A stretch of 64,000 bases of DNA from Peptococcaceae bacterium UBA7702 (GTDB lineage Bacteria > Bacillota > Dehalobacteriia > UBA7702): positions 1,070,536-1,134,535 of the forward strand of contig DLGE01000001.1 in NCBI GenBank assembly GCA_002482535.1, in the 5' to 3' direction. Shown one piece after another: positions 26,085 to 34,823 of the stretch. Numbering within the stretch: the stretch's first letter is position 1; every line of letters begins with the position of its first letter. The position numbers were made by a program, and so were the translations under genes. The notes beneath the pieces were generated by a model. That model made no database searches and was not told where the DNA came from. It was given only the letters and a program-made list of their open reading frames with translations.

Positions 26085-26669
26085 ATGCGTCACGGCGCCA
26101 AAGAGGAAATCGTCGAGGTGTTTTGCAAAGAACTGAAAACCACGCCAATGGATAAAATTACCGTCACGGAAATCATTGAAAAATCGGGAGTCAGCAGAAA
26201 TACCTTTTATTATCATTTCGAAGATATTTATGATCTGCTGCGCCTGGTGATCAACAGAGAGCAGCAAAGATTGACGGAAAACTCCTATCAACTCCAATCC
26301 TGGCAGGATGTTTTAAGATACCTCACCAACTATTTCAGAACCCATAAAAAAGAAATTTACCACATTTTCAACGCCCTACCCAGGGAGCGCATCGAACAGT
26401 ACATTTTTACGTCCACCAAAGATGTCCTCTATCAAATTGTCCGCCTGGACGCCAAAGGCTTGGACGTCAGCGAAGAGGATATTCGGAATATTGCTGATTT
26501 TTACCAGTACGCAATCATCGGTTTTCTGCTGCGCTTTCTTTGGGGCAACATGGAGATGGATACCGATACCCAAATCGATAAACTGTCCCTGGTTTTCGAC
26601 GACAACATCCATCACGTCCTGGGAAAATGCGCTGAACGCAATAAGTACAATAAATATATCCCGGAGTAG
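26085..26669 (+). CDS. TetR/AcrR-family transcriptional regulator
   Basis: A 194-residue repressor-type protein. The helix-turn-helix is clear at residues 22-50: ITVTEIIEKSGVSRNTFYYHFEDIYDLL. The C-terminal ligand and dimer domain is helical and resembles the DhaS-like TetR branch. Such regulators often sit beside YhgE/Pip membrane proteins, and one is encoded convergently just downstream, so that gene is the most likely target. The ligand is unknown. Confidence 0.92.
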   Translation: MRHGAKEEIVEVFCKELKTTPMDKITVTEIIEKSGVSRNTFYYHFEDIYDLLRLVINREQQRLTENSYQLQSWQDVLRYLTNYFRTHKKEIYHIFNALPRERIEQYIFTSTKDVLYQIVRLDAKGLDVSEEDIRNIADFYQYAIIGFLLRFLWGNMEMDTDTQIDKLSLVFDDNIHHVLGKCAERNKYNKYIPE

Positions 26670-26713
26670 ATCAAGATACCAAAGGGCTTACGCTTTAAAA
26701 ACCACAAAAAGAG

Positions 26714-26752
26714 AGTCGGTTTCTGACGGAAAGATCAGAAGCCGACTTTTTT
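26714..26752 (+). terminator. Terminator between the TetR and YhgE/Pip genes
   Basis: A 13-bp stem with one G-U pair (AGTCGGTTTCTGA / TCAGAAGCCGACT, loop of eight) is followed by a T-run. Confidence 0.88.
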
Positions 26753-26820
26753 CGTGATGCTGCTGCCAGAAATTTCGGGGTAATTGCTGTTAAAAAGTGT
26801 TGTCCTTTGCCAAAATCGGT

Positions 26821-28962
26821 TTATGCGGGCAATTTGTCCCGGCGCAAACCCAGGCGGGAAACGGTCAAAGAAAGCAGCACCGAGCCACCGCCGAAAGCGG
26901 CGATGATAGCGGCGTTTTTCAAGATCAACGACAGATCCTGGCCAAACATGATCTCTTTCAGCGCTTGCACACTGTAAGTAAAGGGCATATAAGGGCTGAC
27001 CGTCTCAAAGAAATCGGAGATCAGTTCCACCGGGAACGTACCGCCGCAGGCACAAAGCTGCAAGATCAGAAAGACGATGGCGACGCCCCGACCGGAAATG
27101 CCGAACATCAAATTGAACAGCTGATTGATGAGGGCGAAACACACCGACATCAGAACGGTCAAACCGCAAAGCAACATGATATGATTGACATTGACGCCAA
27201 TCAACAGTGTACCCACGGCCACGGCAAGGCCCTGCAAAACAGCAACCAGCACAAAAGCGGGCATCGGCGTAAACACCGTCTGAAAACGGGTAGCGGCAAC
27301 AGGATTTTCCGGCCGTAGCGGAACCACAAAGAAGAGCAGAACCGTCCCAATCCAGCAAGCTAAGGAAACAAAGAAGGGAGAGAAACCCATACCGTAAGTA
27401 TCGACGTTGCCGTAGATTTCCTCACCGGTTTCCGCCGGGTTGCCGACAAAAGCAGCCATCTCGCCGGTATCGGCTTTGGTGTTGGTCGCGACTTCACTGG
27501 CGCCCCGGGCTAAGGAGGCCATCAATTCTGCCGTCCCCTCGCTGAGCCGATAGAGTCCGTTGTCAAGGGCAGAAGCGCCGTCCGCCAGGGATAAAGCACC
27601 GCTGCTCAGCGTCGCCGCCCCCGCCGCCAATTGGCTGCTGCCGGCTGAGAGCGCGGAAATACCCTTCGCCAAATCCGAAGCGCCGTTGTACATCGAAGCA
27701 GTACCGCTGCTCAAGGCCGAGGAAGCGCCGGACAGCAAAGAAACCTGATCGGCAAAGGTGGTAAGTCCGGCGTTCAGGGAAGAAGCGCCTTTGGCCATGA
27801 TCTGCACCTGACCGGTAAAACCGGCGGCGCTGTCCGCCAGCGTACCGGCATTGTCGCCGATGACTTTGAGCTGACCCACCGCACTGCCAAGATTGGCGCT
27901 GATGTTCGCCGCGCCGCTGCTGTTCCCCGCTTTGGCCTGTTCTAAAATGGCGACGGCGCTCTCGGTATCGCCGCTTTCTATGGCGACGATGGCGCTGTCG
28001 ATGGCGCTGTTGGCCGAAGCTGCCGAAGCCTCCGCCCCGGCAGAAATCCCATCAAGGGCGGCGGCCAACTGACCGGCGCCGCTTTTGATTTGATCAAGAC
28101 CGCCGGCGAAAGCCGGCAAACGCTCTGCCGCCGCGGCTAAGCCGCTGCCGAGGCTGCCCGCCCCTGCCGTCAAAACCGGCATCGCCTCGTTGAGAGCGGA
28201 CATGCCGCTGCTGACAGCGGCGGAGCCCGCATCGACAGAAGCAATTCCCCGATACAGGGCATCGGTGCCCTGAGCCAAAGAGGGCATTTTTCCACTGACG
28301 GCAGATAAACTTTGCGACAGGCTTTCCGCGCCGTCAGCCACTTCCTGAGCACCGGCGGCAAGGGCGTTCATCCCCTCTTTGGCGCTTTCAGCGCCGTCGC
28401 TGACCGTACCGCTGCCAGCGGCGGCGGCCTGCAAACTTTCCGTCATATCCTTGAGGCCGCCGTAGATGGTTTCCGTATACTCCTGTGTAATCGCCGCGGA
28501 AACTTGGTCGTTAAAATTCGCCCGGATGAAATTACCGAACTGCGCAAGGATAAAACTCTTCCGTTTATCCACAAGAAAAGATATTTGCCCTGTGGTGGGA
28601 TGGCCGTCGGCGGCGGCGGTGATATCCGCGGAAAAATCCTGATCGATGACGAAGGCCATATAATAATCGGTGTTTTCAATGCCCCCGGCAAAGACGCCGG
28701 GATCCACCGTTTCCCAGGCCACGGCGTGGTCTTCCATGATGTTTTCCACAATCGTGGCGCCGTAATTGACCTCTGCACCGTCCACGGCGGCGCCTGCGTC
28801 GAGATTGATCACGGCCACCGGCATATCTTTTAGCTTATCCGTGGGGTTCCAAAAAGCGCTGACATACAGTACGGCAAAGAGCAGCGGGATCGCCACGATA
28901 CCGATGATGAGAAACTTATTTTTCGCCGCGACTTTAAAGCAGTGTTGTACCATTTCTTTCAT
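26821..28962 (-). CDS. YhgE/Pip-family membrane protein
   Basis: About 713 residues. The N-terminal helix (FLIIGIVAIPLLFAVLYVSAF) and the following domain are the YhgE/Pip N-terminal signature. The central 330 residues are Ala/Ser/Gly-rich degenerate repeats of the form G-A-x-x-L-x-x-G, predicted to form a long extracellular coiled helix. The C-terminal 200 residues hold five to six helices of ABC-2 permease type. Relatives include phage infection protein and the ESX-like secretion protein EsaA. I place the start at ATG 28962 because the conserved region begins there. Confidence 0.88.
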   Translation of the reverse strand: MKEMVQHCFKVAAKNKFLIIGIVAIPLLFAVLYVSAFWNPTDKLKDMPVAVINLDAGAAVDGAEVNYGATIVENIMEDHAVAWETVDPGVFAGGIENTDYYMAFVIDQDFSADITAAADGHPTTGQISFLVDKRKSFILAQFGNFIRANFNDQVSAAITQEYTETIYGGLKDMTESLQAAAAGSGTVSDGAESAKEGMNALAAGAQEVADGAESLSQSLSAVSGKMPSLAQGTDALYRGIASVDAGSAAVSSGMSALNEAMPVLTAGAGSLGSGLAAAAERLPAFAGGLDQIKSGAGQLAAALDGISAGAEASAASANSAIDSAIVAIESGDTESAVAILEQAKAGNSSGAANISANLGSAVGQLKVIGDNAGTLADSAAGFTGQVQIMAKGASSLNAGLTTFADQVSLLSGASSALSSGTASMYNGASDLAKGISALSAGSSQLAAGAATLSSGALSLADGASALDNGLYRLSEGTAELMASLARGASEVATNTKADTGEMAAFVGNPAETGEEIYGNVDTYGMGFSPFFVSLACWIGTVLLFFVVPLRPENPVAATRFQTVFTPMPAFVLVAVLQGLAVAVGTLLIGVNVNHIMLLCGLTVLMSVCFALINQLFNLMFGISGRGVAIVFLILQLCACGGTFPVELISDFFETVSPYMPFTYSVQALKEIMFGQDLSLILKNAAIIAAFGGGSVLLSLTVSRLGLRRDKLPA

Positions 28963-29181
28963 TGGATCACCAAACCTTTTTTCAATTCCTGTACCGTTAT
29001 TATAGCGCCGCAACGGAAGGGGCAAAACAAACAGAACCGTCTATCTACCCATAATATATAGTATAATTCGAGAATTTTGTCCTAAAAATTTATTCTGTTT
29101 TCTGATCTCTTCCGATATTGACATTTCTACATTTTATGATAGAATATATCTTGCATTCTGCAGGAAAAGGAGAACACGCCG

Positions 29182-29556
29182 TTGGAAGCAATCAGCCGCC
29201 ATGTATTGGCCGAATTTTACGGATGTCCTTATCATCTGTTAAATGATCTAAAATTTATAGAGCAAGGCATGTGTAAAGCGGCGCTGGAAGCCGGCGCGGA
29301 AGTGCGTGAAGTTGCTTTTCATAAATTCAGTCCCCAGGGAGTCAGCGGAGTGGTGATCATCTCCGAATCTCACCTTTCCATCCACACCTGGCCGGAACTG
29401 GGCTATGCTGCGGTAGACGTTTTCACCTGCGGTACCACGGTAGATCCCTGGGACGCCTGTAAGTATTTGCAGGCAATTCTCGAAGCCGAAAACATCAAGG
29501 GCATGGAAATTACCAGGGGTACGGATATCCCTGTTCAGAGGCAGACCGCCGTTTAG
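29182..29556 (+). CDS. speD: S-adenosylmethionine decarboxylase proenzyme
   Basis: A 124-residue class 1B enzyme that supplies the aminopropyl donor for spermidine. The self-cleavage site is in SESHLSIHTWPE, with Ser63 as the residue converted to the pyruvoyl cofactor; His68 and a downstream Cys (FTCG) are the other catalytic residues. TTG 29182 follows AAAGGAG by nine bases. No spermidine synthase gene (speE) follows here; instead there is a structured non-coding stretch. Confidence 0.96.
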   Translation: MEAISRHVLAEFYGCPYHLLNDLKFIEQGMCKAALEAGAEVREVAFHKFSPQGVSGVVIISESHLSIHTWPELGYAAVDVFTCGTTVDPWDACKYLQAILEAENIKGMEITRGTDIPVQRQTAV

Positions 29557-29862
29557 GTATGCCTGCTCCCTAAAAATAAACGCAATCAGGTGGCACGAAA
29601 TCTGCTTATGGCAGCTTAAACCCACCATAAGGCGGATTACCGGGAAACCGATGAAGCAAGACGCTAAAAAAGTAAGACGCCGCAAAAGCGAATATGAATG
29701 GGTTATTTTAGGCAAATGCAGACGCATTTGCCTTTCGACATAATAACAATGAACCTTTTCTGAAGTGAAGCGCGGATTTGGGTGCTTGCCGGAATACCGC
29801 AATTCGCGGTGAAAGAATCGGCTGTAGCTTTTTGAGAAAATCAAAAAGCTTATTTATTTTTA
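29557..29862 (+). ncRNA. Structured non-coding stretch ending in a terminator, identity unknown
   Basis: No credible coding region is present. A series of hairpins can be read: TTATGG/CCATAA within a longer imperfect stem (about 29600-29637), a CGG-GAAA-CCG tetraloop (29642-29651), GGCAAATGC/GCATTTGCC (29711-29732) and ACCGC/GCGGT (29796-29810). An intrinsic terminator follows (AGCTTTTTGA, five bases, TCAAAAAGCT, then TATTTATTTTT at 29826-29862). It could be a separate structured RNA or the long 3' end of the speD mRNA. I match it to no known RNA family. Confidence 0.45.
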
Positions 29863-29888
29863 TCGCCGAATATGATAGACTATAACAA

Positions 29889-30563
29889 ATGATGTATCAA
29901 ACAATTTTCGACAACATATACAACAGAATTGCGAAAACGCCGGATTTTCCCCAAAAAAAGGTTACGCGGCTGTTTGAGGCTTTGCCGTCTCACAGTATGT
30001 ATCTGCCTGCTTTGATTTATCTGCTGCCTTGGGGAAACGAGATCAATGAAGAAACGGAAATGAACGCAGCGGCTTTGACCGCCATGACGATTTCCATTTT
30101 TATCCATGATGATACGGATCAAAACCGTGCTTTCACTGGAAAAGAAGCGGTACTCAACGGTGACTTTCTTTTTGCCCTCAGCTTTAACTTGCTGCCGGCG
30201 ACAGCCATCAAAGAAACTGCCGCCGATTTTGTTAAGGCTTACGGACGCTTTAACGAAGGACGCTTAAACCATAAAAGTGGAAAAACAAAGGTACCGCCGA
30301 ACACAACGGGGCTTTCTTTCGAAAGCACCGATTACGCCCTACTGTTATGGGAAATCGCCCGCCTCGCCGCAAAAGACGCCGAGAAAACGGAAACGGAACA
30401 AACAGCCTATACCGAACTTGCCGGAGATATCGGCACTTTGTGGGAAATACGCCTAAAGGGCTACGATATGGATGTAGACGGCCTGATCGCAAAAATAGAG
30501 AAAGAAATTGCGAACCTCCCCTGGACCCTATGTCTGATGCCTCTGTTGCAGTCAATGAAATAA
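29889..30563 (+). CDS. Degenerate polyprenyl-synthase-like protein
   Basis: A 224-residue protein. The segment ALTAMTISIFIHDDTDQ, followed by AVLNGDFLFALSFNLL and EGRLNHKSG, follows the order of the first aspartate-rich motif and helices of trans-isoprenyl synthases, and lines up by eye with ASLVHDDIVDQ and ALYTGNFMLAKAIELA in the next gene. The canonical DDxxD is reduced to DDTDQ, and no second aspartate-rich motif is visible. It may be a non-catalytic partner subunit, as in two-component heptaprenyl synthases. No clear Shine-Dalgarno sequence precedes the tandem ATGs. Confidence 0.6.
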   Translation: MMYQTIFDNIYNRIAKTPDFPQKKVTRLFEALPSHSMYLPALIYLLPWGNEINEETEMNAAALTAMTISIFIHDDTDQNRAFTGKEAVLNGDFLFALSFNLLPATAIKETAADFVKAYGRFNEGRLNHKSGKTKVPPNTTGLSFESTDYALLLWEIARLAAKDAEKTETEQTAYTELAGDIGTLWEIRLKGYDMDVDGLIAKIEKEIANLPWTLCLMPLLQSMK

Positions 30564-30600
30564 TCTTATTTCACCGGTAAAAAGAAAGTCAAAAGAGCAA

Positions 30601-31581
30601 ATGCAACTGAAAGACAAATTGCCATTATTTTACAGAGAAACCGAAACCGCATTAGAGGCCACAGAAAGATATATTGAAAAGTCTCTTGTTTCGGAACATG
30701 ACATCATCAATGAGGCCGCCCTCTATCTGCTAAAAAGCGGCGGCAAACGAATCCGGCCCGGCTTGCTTTTGCTGGCCGGTCATTGCGGTGAATACGATGA
30801 AGAAAAGCTGATTCCTTTTGCCGCGGCCATTGAGATCATCCATATGGCCAGCCTGGTCCACGACGATATCGTCGATCAGGCACCCTTGCGCCGGGGAAAC
30901 CCCACCATCGTCGCGAAATGGGGGTTGGATGCCGCCCTTTATACCGGCAACTTTATGTTAGCAAAAGCCATTGAGTTGGCCGCATCCTATGGCGACAAAA
31001 CCATCGTCGATATCGCCTATTTTACCGCCGCCGCCATGTGCCGCGGTGAATTCGCCCAGATGAAAACGATCAACGCGCCGGATTTCCGTACCGATACGTA
31101 CCTCATCCGGGTCAAACGAAAAACGGCTTATCTGCTCTCCGCCGCCTGTGAAATGGGGGCTTATCTTTGTAAAACAGAAACAAAGACCTTGACGGCGCTG
31201 AAACAATTCGGCGAATACCTGGGCATGGCCTTTCAGATCACCGACGATATTCTTGATTATCGCGCAAATAACGAAAATTTCGGCAAAACCGCCGGCAATG
31301 ATATATCGGAAGGACTCGCCACTTTACCGCTGATTTACGCCTGGCAGGATAAAAGCAACAGGGCCCTGATTGAAAAAGTCTTTGCCAAAGATGAAAAAAC
31401 AAAAGGGGAAATCGACGCGGTGATCCGTGCCGTCATCGCCAGCGGCGGTGACAAACAAGCAGCCAAAATTGCCAAACGGTATATTGCCAAAGCCAAAAAG
31501 AGCCTATCTCCCGTTGCCGACCCCAGGACAAAAGCGTGTTTTAACGAAATCGCCGACTTTATCGTCACAAGAAATATCTGA
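30601..31581 (+). CDS. Polyprenyl diphosphate synthase (heptaprenyl/octaprenyl type)
   Basis: A 326-residue trans-prenyltransferase that extends farnesyl or geranylgeranyl diphosphate with isopentenyl units to make the quinone side chain. The N-terminal substrate motif is GGKRIRPGLLLLAG. The first aspartate-rich region is LVHDDIVDQ and the second is QITDDILDY, both with the metal-binding Asp residues. It follows the degenerate paralogue by 37 bases, and the next gene starts within its stop codon. Chain length cannot be read from the sequence with confidence. Confidence 0.93.
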   Translation: MQLKDKLPLFYRETETALEATERYIEKSLVSEHDIINEAALYLLKSGGKRIRPGLLLLAGHCGEYDEEKLIPFAAAIEIIHMASLVHDDIVDQAPLRRGNPTIVAKWGLDAALYTGNFMLAKAIELAASYGDKTIVDIAYFTAAAMCRGEFAQMKTINAPDFRTDTYLIRVKRKTAYLLSAACEMGAYLCKTETKTLTALKQFGEYLGMAFQITDDILDYRANNENFGKTAGNDISEGLATLPLIYAWQDKSNRALIEKVFAKDEKTKGEIDAVIRAVIASGGDKQAAKIAKRYIAKAKKSLSPVADPRTKACFNEIADFIVTRNI

Positions 31582-32165
31582 TGAAACGAAACGATAAAAA
31601 ACGACAATGGCTGATCCTGTTTTGGCTCGTCTTCTTCGCCGGCTTGCTGATTGCCGCCAACAAACTGCCCCTATTGACAGAGGTGGAAACACCCCGATCT
31701 CTAAACTACAGCCATCCCTATGATCATTACACCTTGGCGATCAACGGCACCTGGCAGGTTTATAAAGCCAAAAAGCAATCGTTGACCCTGGTGGATCTGA
31801 AGAACGACAGCACCCTGGACTTCACCTTGGAGGTAGGGGGTATCGATGATATGTCCCTTGCCGCCTGCGCCAAAAAAACCATGGCCGTTATAGCAGAAGA
31901 ACAGCAGATAACCTTCGACCCCGACAGCATCGCCGTAGCCGATGGCCAGGAAAAGGGCATTCGTTTTACCGGTACCGCGACAGAAGGCAGCAAAGCTTAT
32001 ATTGAGGAATTTTTCATCTACCACCCCAATGAGGGCCTTCGCTTCTATGCGGTTTATACCCATCCCGAAGGGACGCCGGAGAATAAAATCCTCGTTGCCG
32101 AGACCATCGTTGGCTCCGTGGCATTCACCGACTTCAACCAGATTTACGCGGATTATCTCCACTAA
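31581..32165 (+). CDS. Signal-anchored protein of unknown function
   Basis: A 194-residue protein whose ATG shares a base with the preceding stop codon, so it is translationally coupled to the polyprenyl synthase. One hydrophobic helix (residues 10-28, WLILFWLVFFAGLLIAA) anchors it; the remainder is extracytoplasmic with mixed alpha/beta character and an HPYDHYTLAINGTWQVYK segment. I do not recognise a family. A strong terminator follows directly. Confidence 0.7.
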   Translation: MKRNDKKRQWLILFWLVFFAGLLIAANKLPLLTEVETPRSLNYSHPYDHYTLAINGTWQVYKAKKQSLTLVDLKNDSTLDFTLEVGGIDDMSLAACAKKTMAVIAEEQQITFDPDSIAVADGQEKGIRFTGTATEGSKAYIEEFFIYHPNEGLRFYAVYTHPEGTPENKILVAETIVGSVAFTDFNQIYADYLH

Positions 32166-32175
32166 ATAAAACATA

Positions 32176-32208
32176 AAAAGCACAGAGTAATCATTGCTCT
32201 GTGCTTTT
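32176..32208. terminator. Terminator after the polyprenyl synthase operon
   Basis: A perfect 12-bp stem, AAAAGCACAGAG with CTCTGTGCTTTT, encloses a nine-base loop. A- and T-runs on both sides allow it to act for the convergent LRR gene as well. Confidence 0.88.
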
Positions 32209-32258
32209 ATTTGCTTATTATCTTATTATTATGATGCGCTCGCTTCGCCAGCGGCTAC

Positions 32259-33194
32259 TTAAAGATTATCATTCTTGGGAGCCGTATGCCCACTTTGATA
32301 TTTTTCCCAGCCATTATTCATAAAGCGGTCGGGAACCGTGATGTTTTTTAATTGATCACAGCCGGCAAAAGCGTTTTCACCGAGGAACATCACATCGTCC
32401 AAAGGGCCAATCTCCTTTAAACTCACGCAGTCTTTGAAGGCGCTGTTTCCAATGCCTTTGACCCGGCGGGGAAGCTTCACCTTCGTTAAACTGCGGCAGC
32501 CGCAAAAGGTGCACTTGCCGATGGTGGGTAGATTTTTGGGAATATGGATGGCTTGCAGCTTTTCGCAATGATAAAAGGCATAATTGCCCAGGAATCTCAC
32601 GCTGTCTTCTAAGTTGACCTGCTCTAACTTGGCGCAGTTGGCAAAGGCACGGTAGCCAATGAAATGCAGCGCATTGGGAAGCACCACTTCTTTCAAGTTG
32701 GTGCAGCCACTGAAAGCCTCTTCACCGATGGAACGCACATCGTTATGGACAACGATCTTTTTGAGTTCAGCATGATCGGCAAAAGCTTTTTCTCCGATTT
32801 CAGACACACCGGCAGGAATGGTCAGTTCTTCGTCGGCGCCGGAATACTTGATCAGAATACCGCGTTCGATCAGGAATTCCTTCTTCAATTTAACGAGGGA
32901 ATCCAAAAACGCGCCGGCTTTTTCGTCGTCGGGGTCAATTTCCAAAATACGATGGGCGACATCTTCGGCATCTTTCAGGTTTTCATTGCCGATATGCTTA
33001 TCCATTTCCTGATACCATTTTTCCAGCTCTTCCGGTTCTCCGATGGTAGCGGTACGGAAGCGCGGCCCCCGGGCCAGCATTTTTCTAACCTTGGTGCGGG
33101 TATATTTCATCCCACAATTTTCACATGTATATAACGTGCTGTATCTTGAAGACACGAGACTGGCGCCGCAAATTTCACAAAAAACCTTTGCCAT
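32259..33194 (-). CDS. BspA-type leucine-rich-repeat protein with zinc ribbon
   Basis: A 311-residue protein. The first 30 residues form a zinc ribbon with CEIC and CENC pairs; a linker region follows with an acidic, TPR-like helical piece (about 45-105). Residues about 125-300 are six to seven BspA-type LRR_5 repeats of about 23 residues, for example IGEEAFSGCTNLKEVVLP and IGYRAFANCAKLEQV. No signal peptide is present, so it appears cytoplasmic, unlike the surface BspA proteins. The function is unknown; protein binding is likely. Confidence 0.85.
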   Translation of the reverse strand: MAKVFCEICGASLVSSRYSTLYTCENCGMKYTRTKVRKMLARGPRFRTATIGEPEELEKWYQEMDKHIGNENLKDAEDVAHRILEIDPDDEKAGAFLDSLVKLKKEFLIERGILIKYSGADEELTIPAGVSEIGEKAFADHAELKKIVVHNDVRSIGEEAFSGCTNLKEVVLPNALHFIGYRAFANCAKLEQVNLEDSVRFLGNYAFYHCEKLQAIHIPKNLPTIGKCTFCGCRSLTKVKLPRRVKGIGNSAFKDCVSLKEIGPLDDVMFLGENAFAGCDQLKNITVPDRFMNNGWEKYQSGHTAPKNDNL

Positions 33195-33308
33195 AGTGGT
33201 TCCCCCTGCATCATTTTATCAAGAATCTATGATCCTTAACGGTCTCAAAGCGATCCCCTCACGGGTTGCTTTTATGATACCATTTTTTCCGCCGTATTTC
33301 AACTTTGT

Positions 33309-33773
33309 TTACCTGATTTTTTCCAGGCAGGCGGCGACCTTACGCACATCGTCCACGGCCATGACCCCAGTTTTACAGGAAAGGGCATAAAGTGGATGAT
33401 GTTTTTCGCCGAGGGCCGACTTGATTTTCGCCACCGTGGCTTCACCGTCAAACACCTGGTAGCAGATTTCCTTTAAAAAAGACCGTTCCTCCGGGCTCCA
33501 TTCCGGTAGCCAAATCGTATCTTGGCCCTCGGTTAAACGAAAGCCGTCGCCGTAAGGTTCCGGGCAGCGCACAACACGGACACCTGCCGCCGCAAAGCCG
33601 GCAAAGGGTATTTCGCGAACCGTCTCCCCGCTGATGTAGACGACACCGTCACCGAGGACGCCGTATTGTTTTTTAGAATTGAGGAGCAAATCACCGTAAG
33701 CGGGAGCAATGCTTGAGGAACTTTGTAGCATTCTCACAATCTCATCGGTGAAGGGTCCGGAAATCATTGCCAA
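33309..33773 (-). CDS. Hypothetical protein
   Basis: A 154-residue soluble protein that I do not recognise. It has no signal peptide or membrane helix. The middle contains WLPEWSPEERSFLKEICYQVFDGEATVAKIKSAL, which looks like a helical domain. TTG 33773 is preferred because AGAAGG lies seven bases upstream; an internal ATG at 33767 is six bases further away. It lies between the LRR gene and the phosphate transporter gene, all on the minus strand, but gaps of 114 and 57 bases leave the operon structure open. Confidence 0.6.
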   Translation of the reverse strand: MAMISGPFTDEIVRMLQSSSSIAPAYGDLLLNSKKQYGVLGDGVVYISGETVREIPFAGFAAAGVRVVRCPEPYGDGFRLTEGQDTIWLPEWSPEERSFLKEICYQVFDGEATVAKIKSALGEKHHPLYALSCKTGVMAVDDVRKVAACLEKIR

Positions 33774-33830
33774 AAAAACGCCTTCTTTCTTATCTTGTCT
33801 GGCTCGGTAAGTTTCTTTTTTGAATTAAAA

Positions 33831-34823
33831 TTAGAATAGGAAGGAAAGCAAAAAGCAGGCGGTTCCCCCTAAAATCATCGTAATCGGCAACGTAATGAAC
33901 CAGGCGGCGACGATGCTTTGGGCCACGCCCCAGTTCACCGAGGAGAGGCGCTTCGAGGAGCCCACCCCCATGATGGAGGAGGTAATCACCTGGGTGGTAC
34001 TGACCGGCGCACCCAGCGCCGTCATGCTTTCAATGACCGCGGCAGCCGCCGTCTGCGCCACAAAGCCGCCGGAAGGCGCGAGGCGCGTTACTTTTGAACC
34101 CATGGTGCGCATGATGCGCCATCCTCCCACGGATGTACCCAAAGCGATCATGATGGCGCAAACAATTTTCACCCACAACGGCACTCCGGCATCGCCTTCG
34201 AGAAGACCCGCGCCGATCAGGGCCAAAGTAATGATACCCATGGTCTTTTGAGCATCGTTGTTACCGTGGGAATAGGAAACAACAGCCGCTGATACAACCT
34301 GTAGTTTAGAAAAAGTATGATTGACCCAAAAGGGCGTTTTATTGCGCAACAAGATATAAAGCCATTTCATCACCAAAAAGCCGACGAAAAAACCGACGAT
34401 GGGTGAAGTTACCAGGGGAATGACCACCTTTTGGAACAGACCGCTCCAGAGAATATTGCCAAAGCCGCCGTTTTCGATGATCACGGCGCCGACAAGGGAA
34501 CCGATCAGGGCATGGGAAGAACTATTGGGCATGCCGATATACCAGGTGATCAAATTCCAGACAATGGCGCCGATGAGGGCGGCCAAAATCACATATTGCG
34601 CCGGTTCTTCCAAAATCAATCCTTTGGAAATCGTCATGGCGACCTTTTCGCTGGCCAAGGCGCCGATAAAGTTCATCACCGCCGCCAGCATGATCGCCTT
34701 TCCCGGGGAGATCGCCCGGGTGTAGACGGAGGTGGCAATGGCGTTGGCCGTATCGTGAAAGCCGTTGATGAATTCGAAGACCAGGGCCGTCACGATAACG
34801 ATCAGGAGACTGATACTAAACAT
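33831..34823 (-). CDS. pit: Inorganic phosphate transporter, PiT family
   Basis: A 330-residue membrane protein with about ten helices. Both halves carry the family signature: FINGFHDTANAIATSVYTRA near residue 20 and YSHGNNDAQKTMGI near residue 190. PiT proteins import metal-phosphate by proton symport. The gene overlaps the upstream DUF47 gene by eight bases, a classic pairing in which the PhoU-like protein modulates the transporter. Confidence 0.94.
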   Translation of the reverse strand: MFSISLLIVIVTALVFEFINGFHDTANAIATSVYTRAISPGKAIMLAAVMNFIGALASEKVAMTISKGLILEEPAQYVILAALIGAIVWNLITWYIGMPNSSSHALIGSLVGAVIIENGGFGNILWSGLFQKVVIPLVTSPIVGFFVGFLVMKWLYILLRNKTPFWVNHTFSKLQVVSAAVVSYSHGNNDAQKTMGIITLALIGAGLLEGDAGVPLWVKIVCAIMIALGTSVGGWRIMRTMGSKVTRLAPSGGFVAQTAAAAVIESMTALGAPVSTTQVITSSIMGVGSSKRLSSVNWGVAQSIVAAWFITLPITMILGGTACFLLSFLF

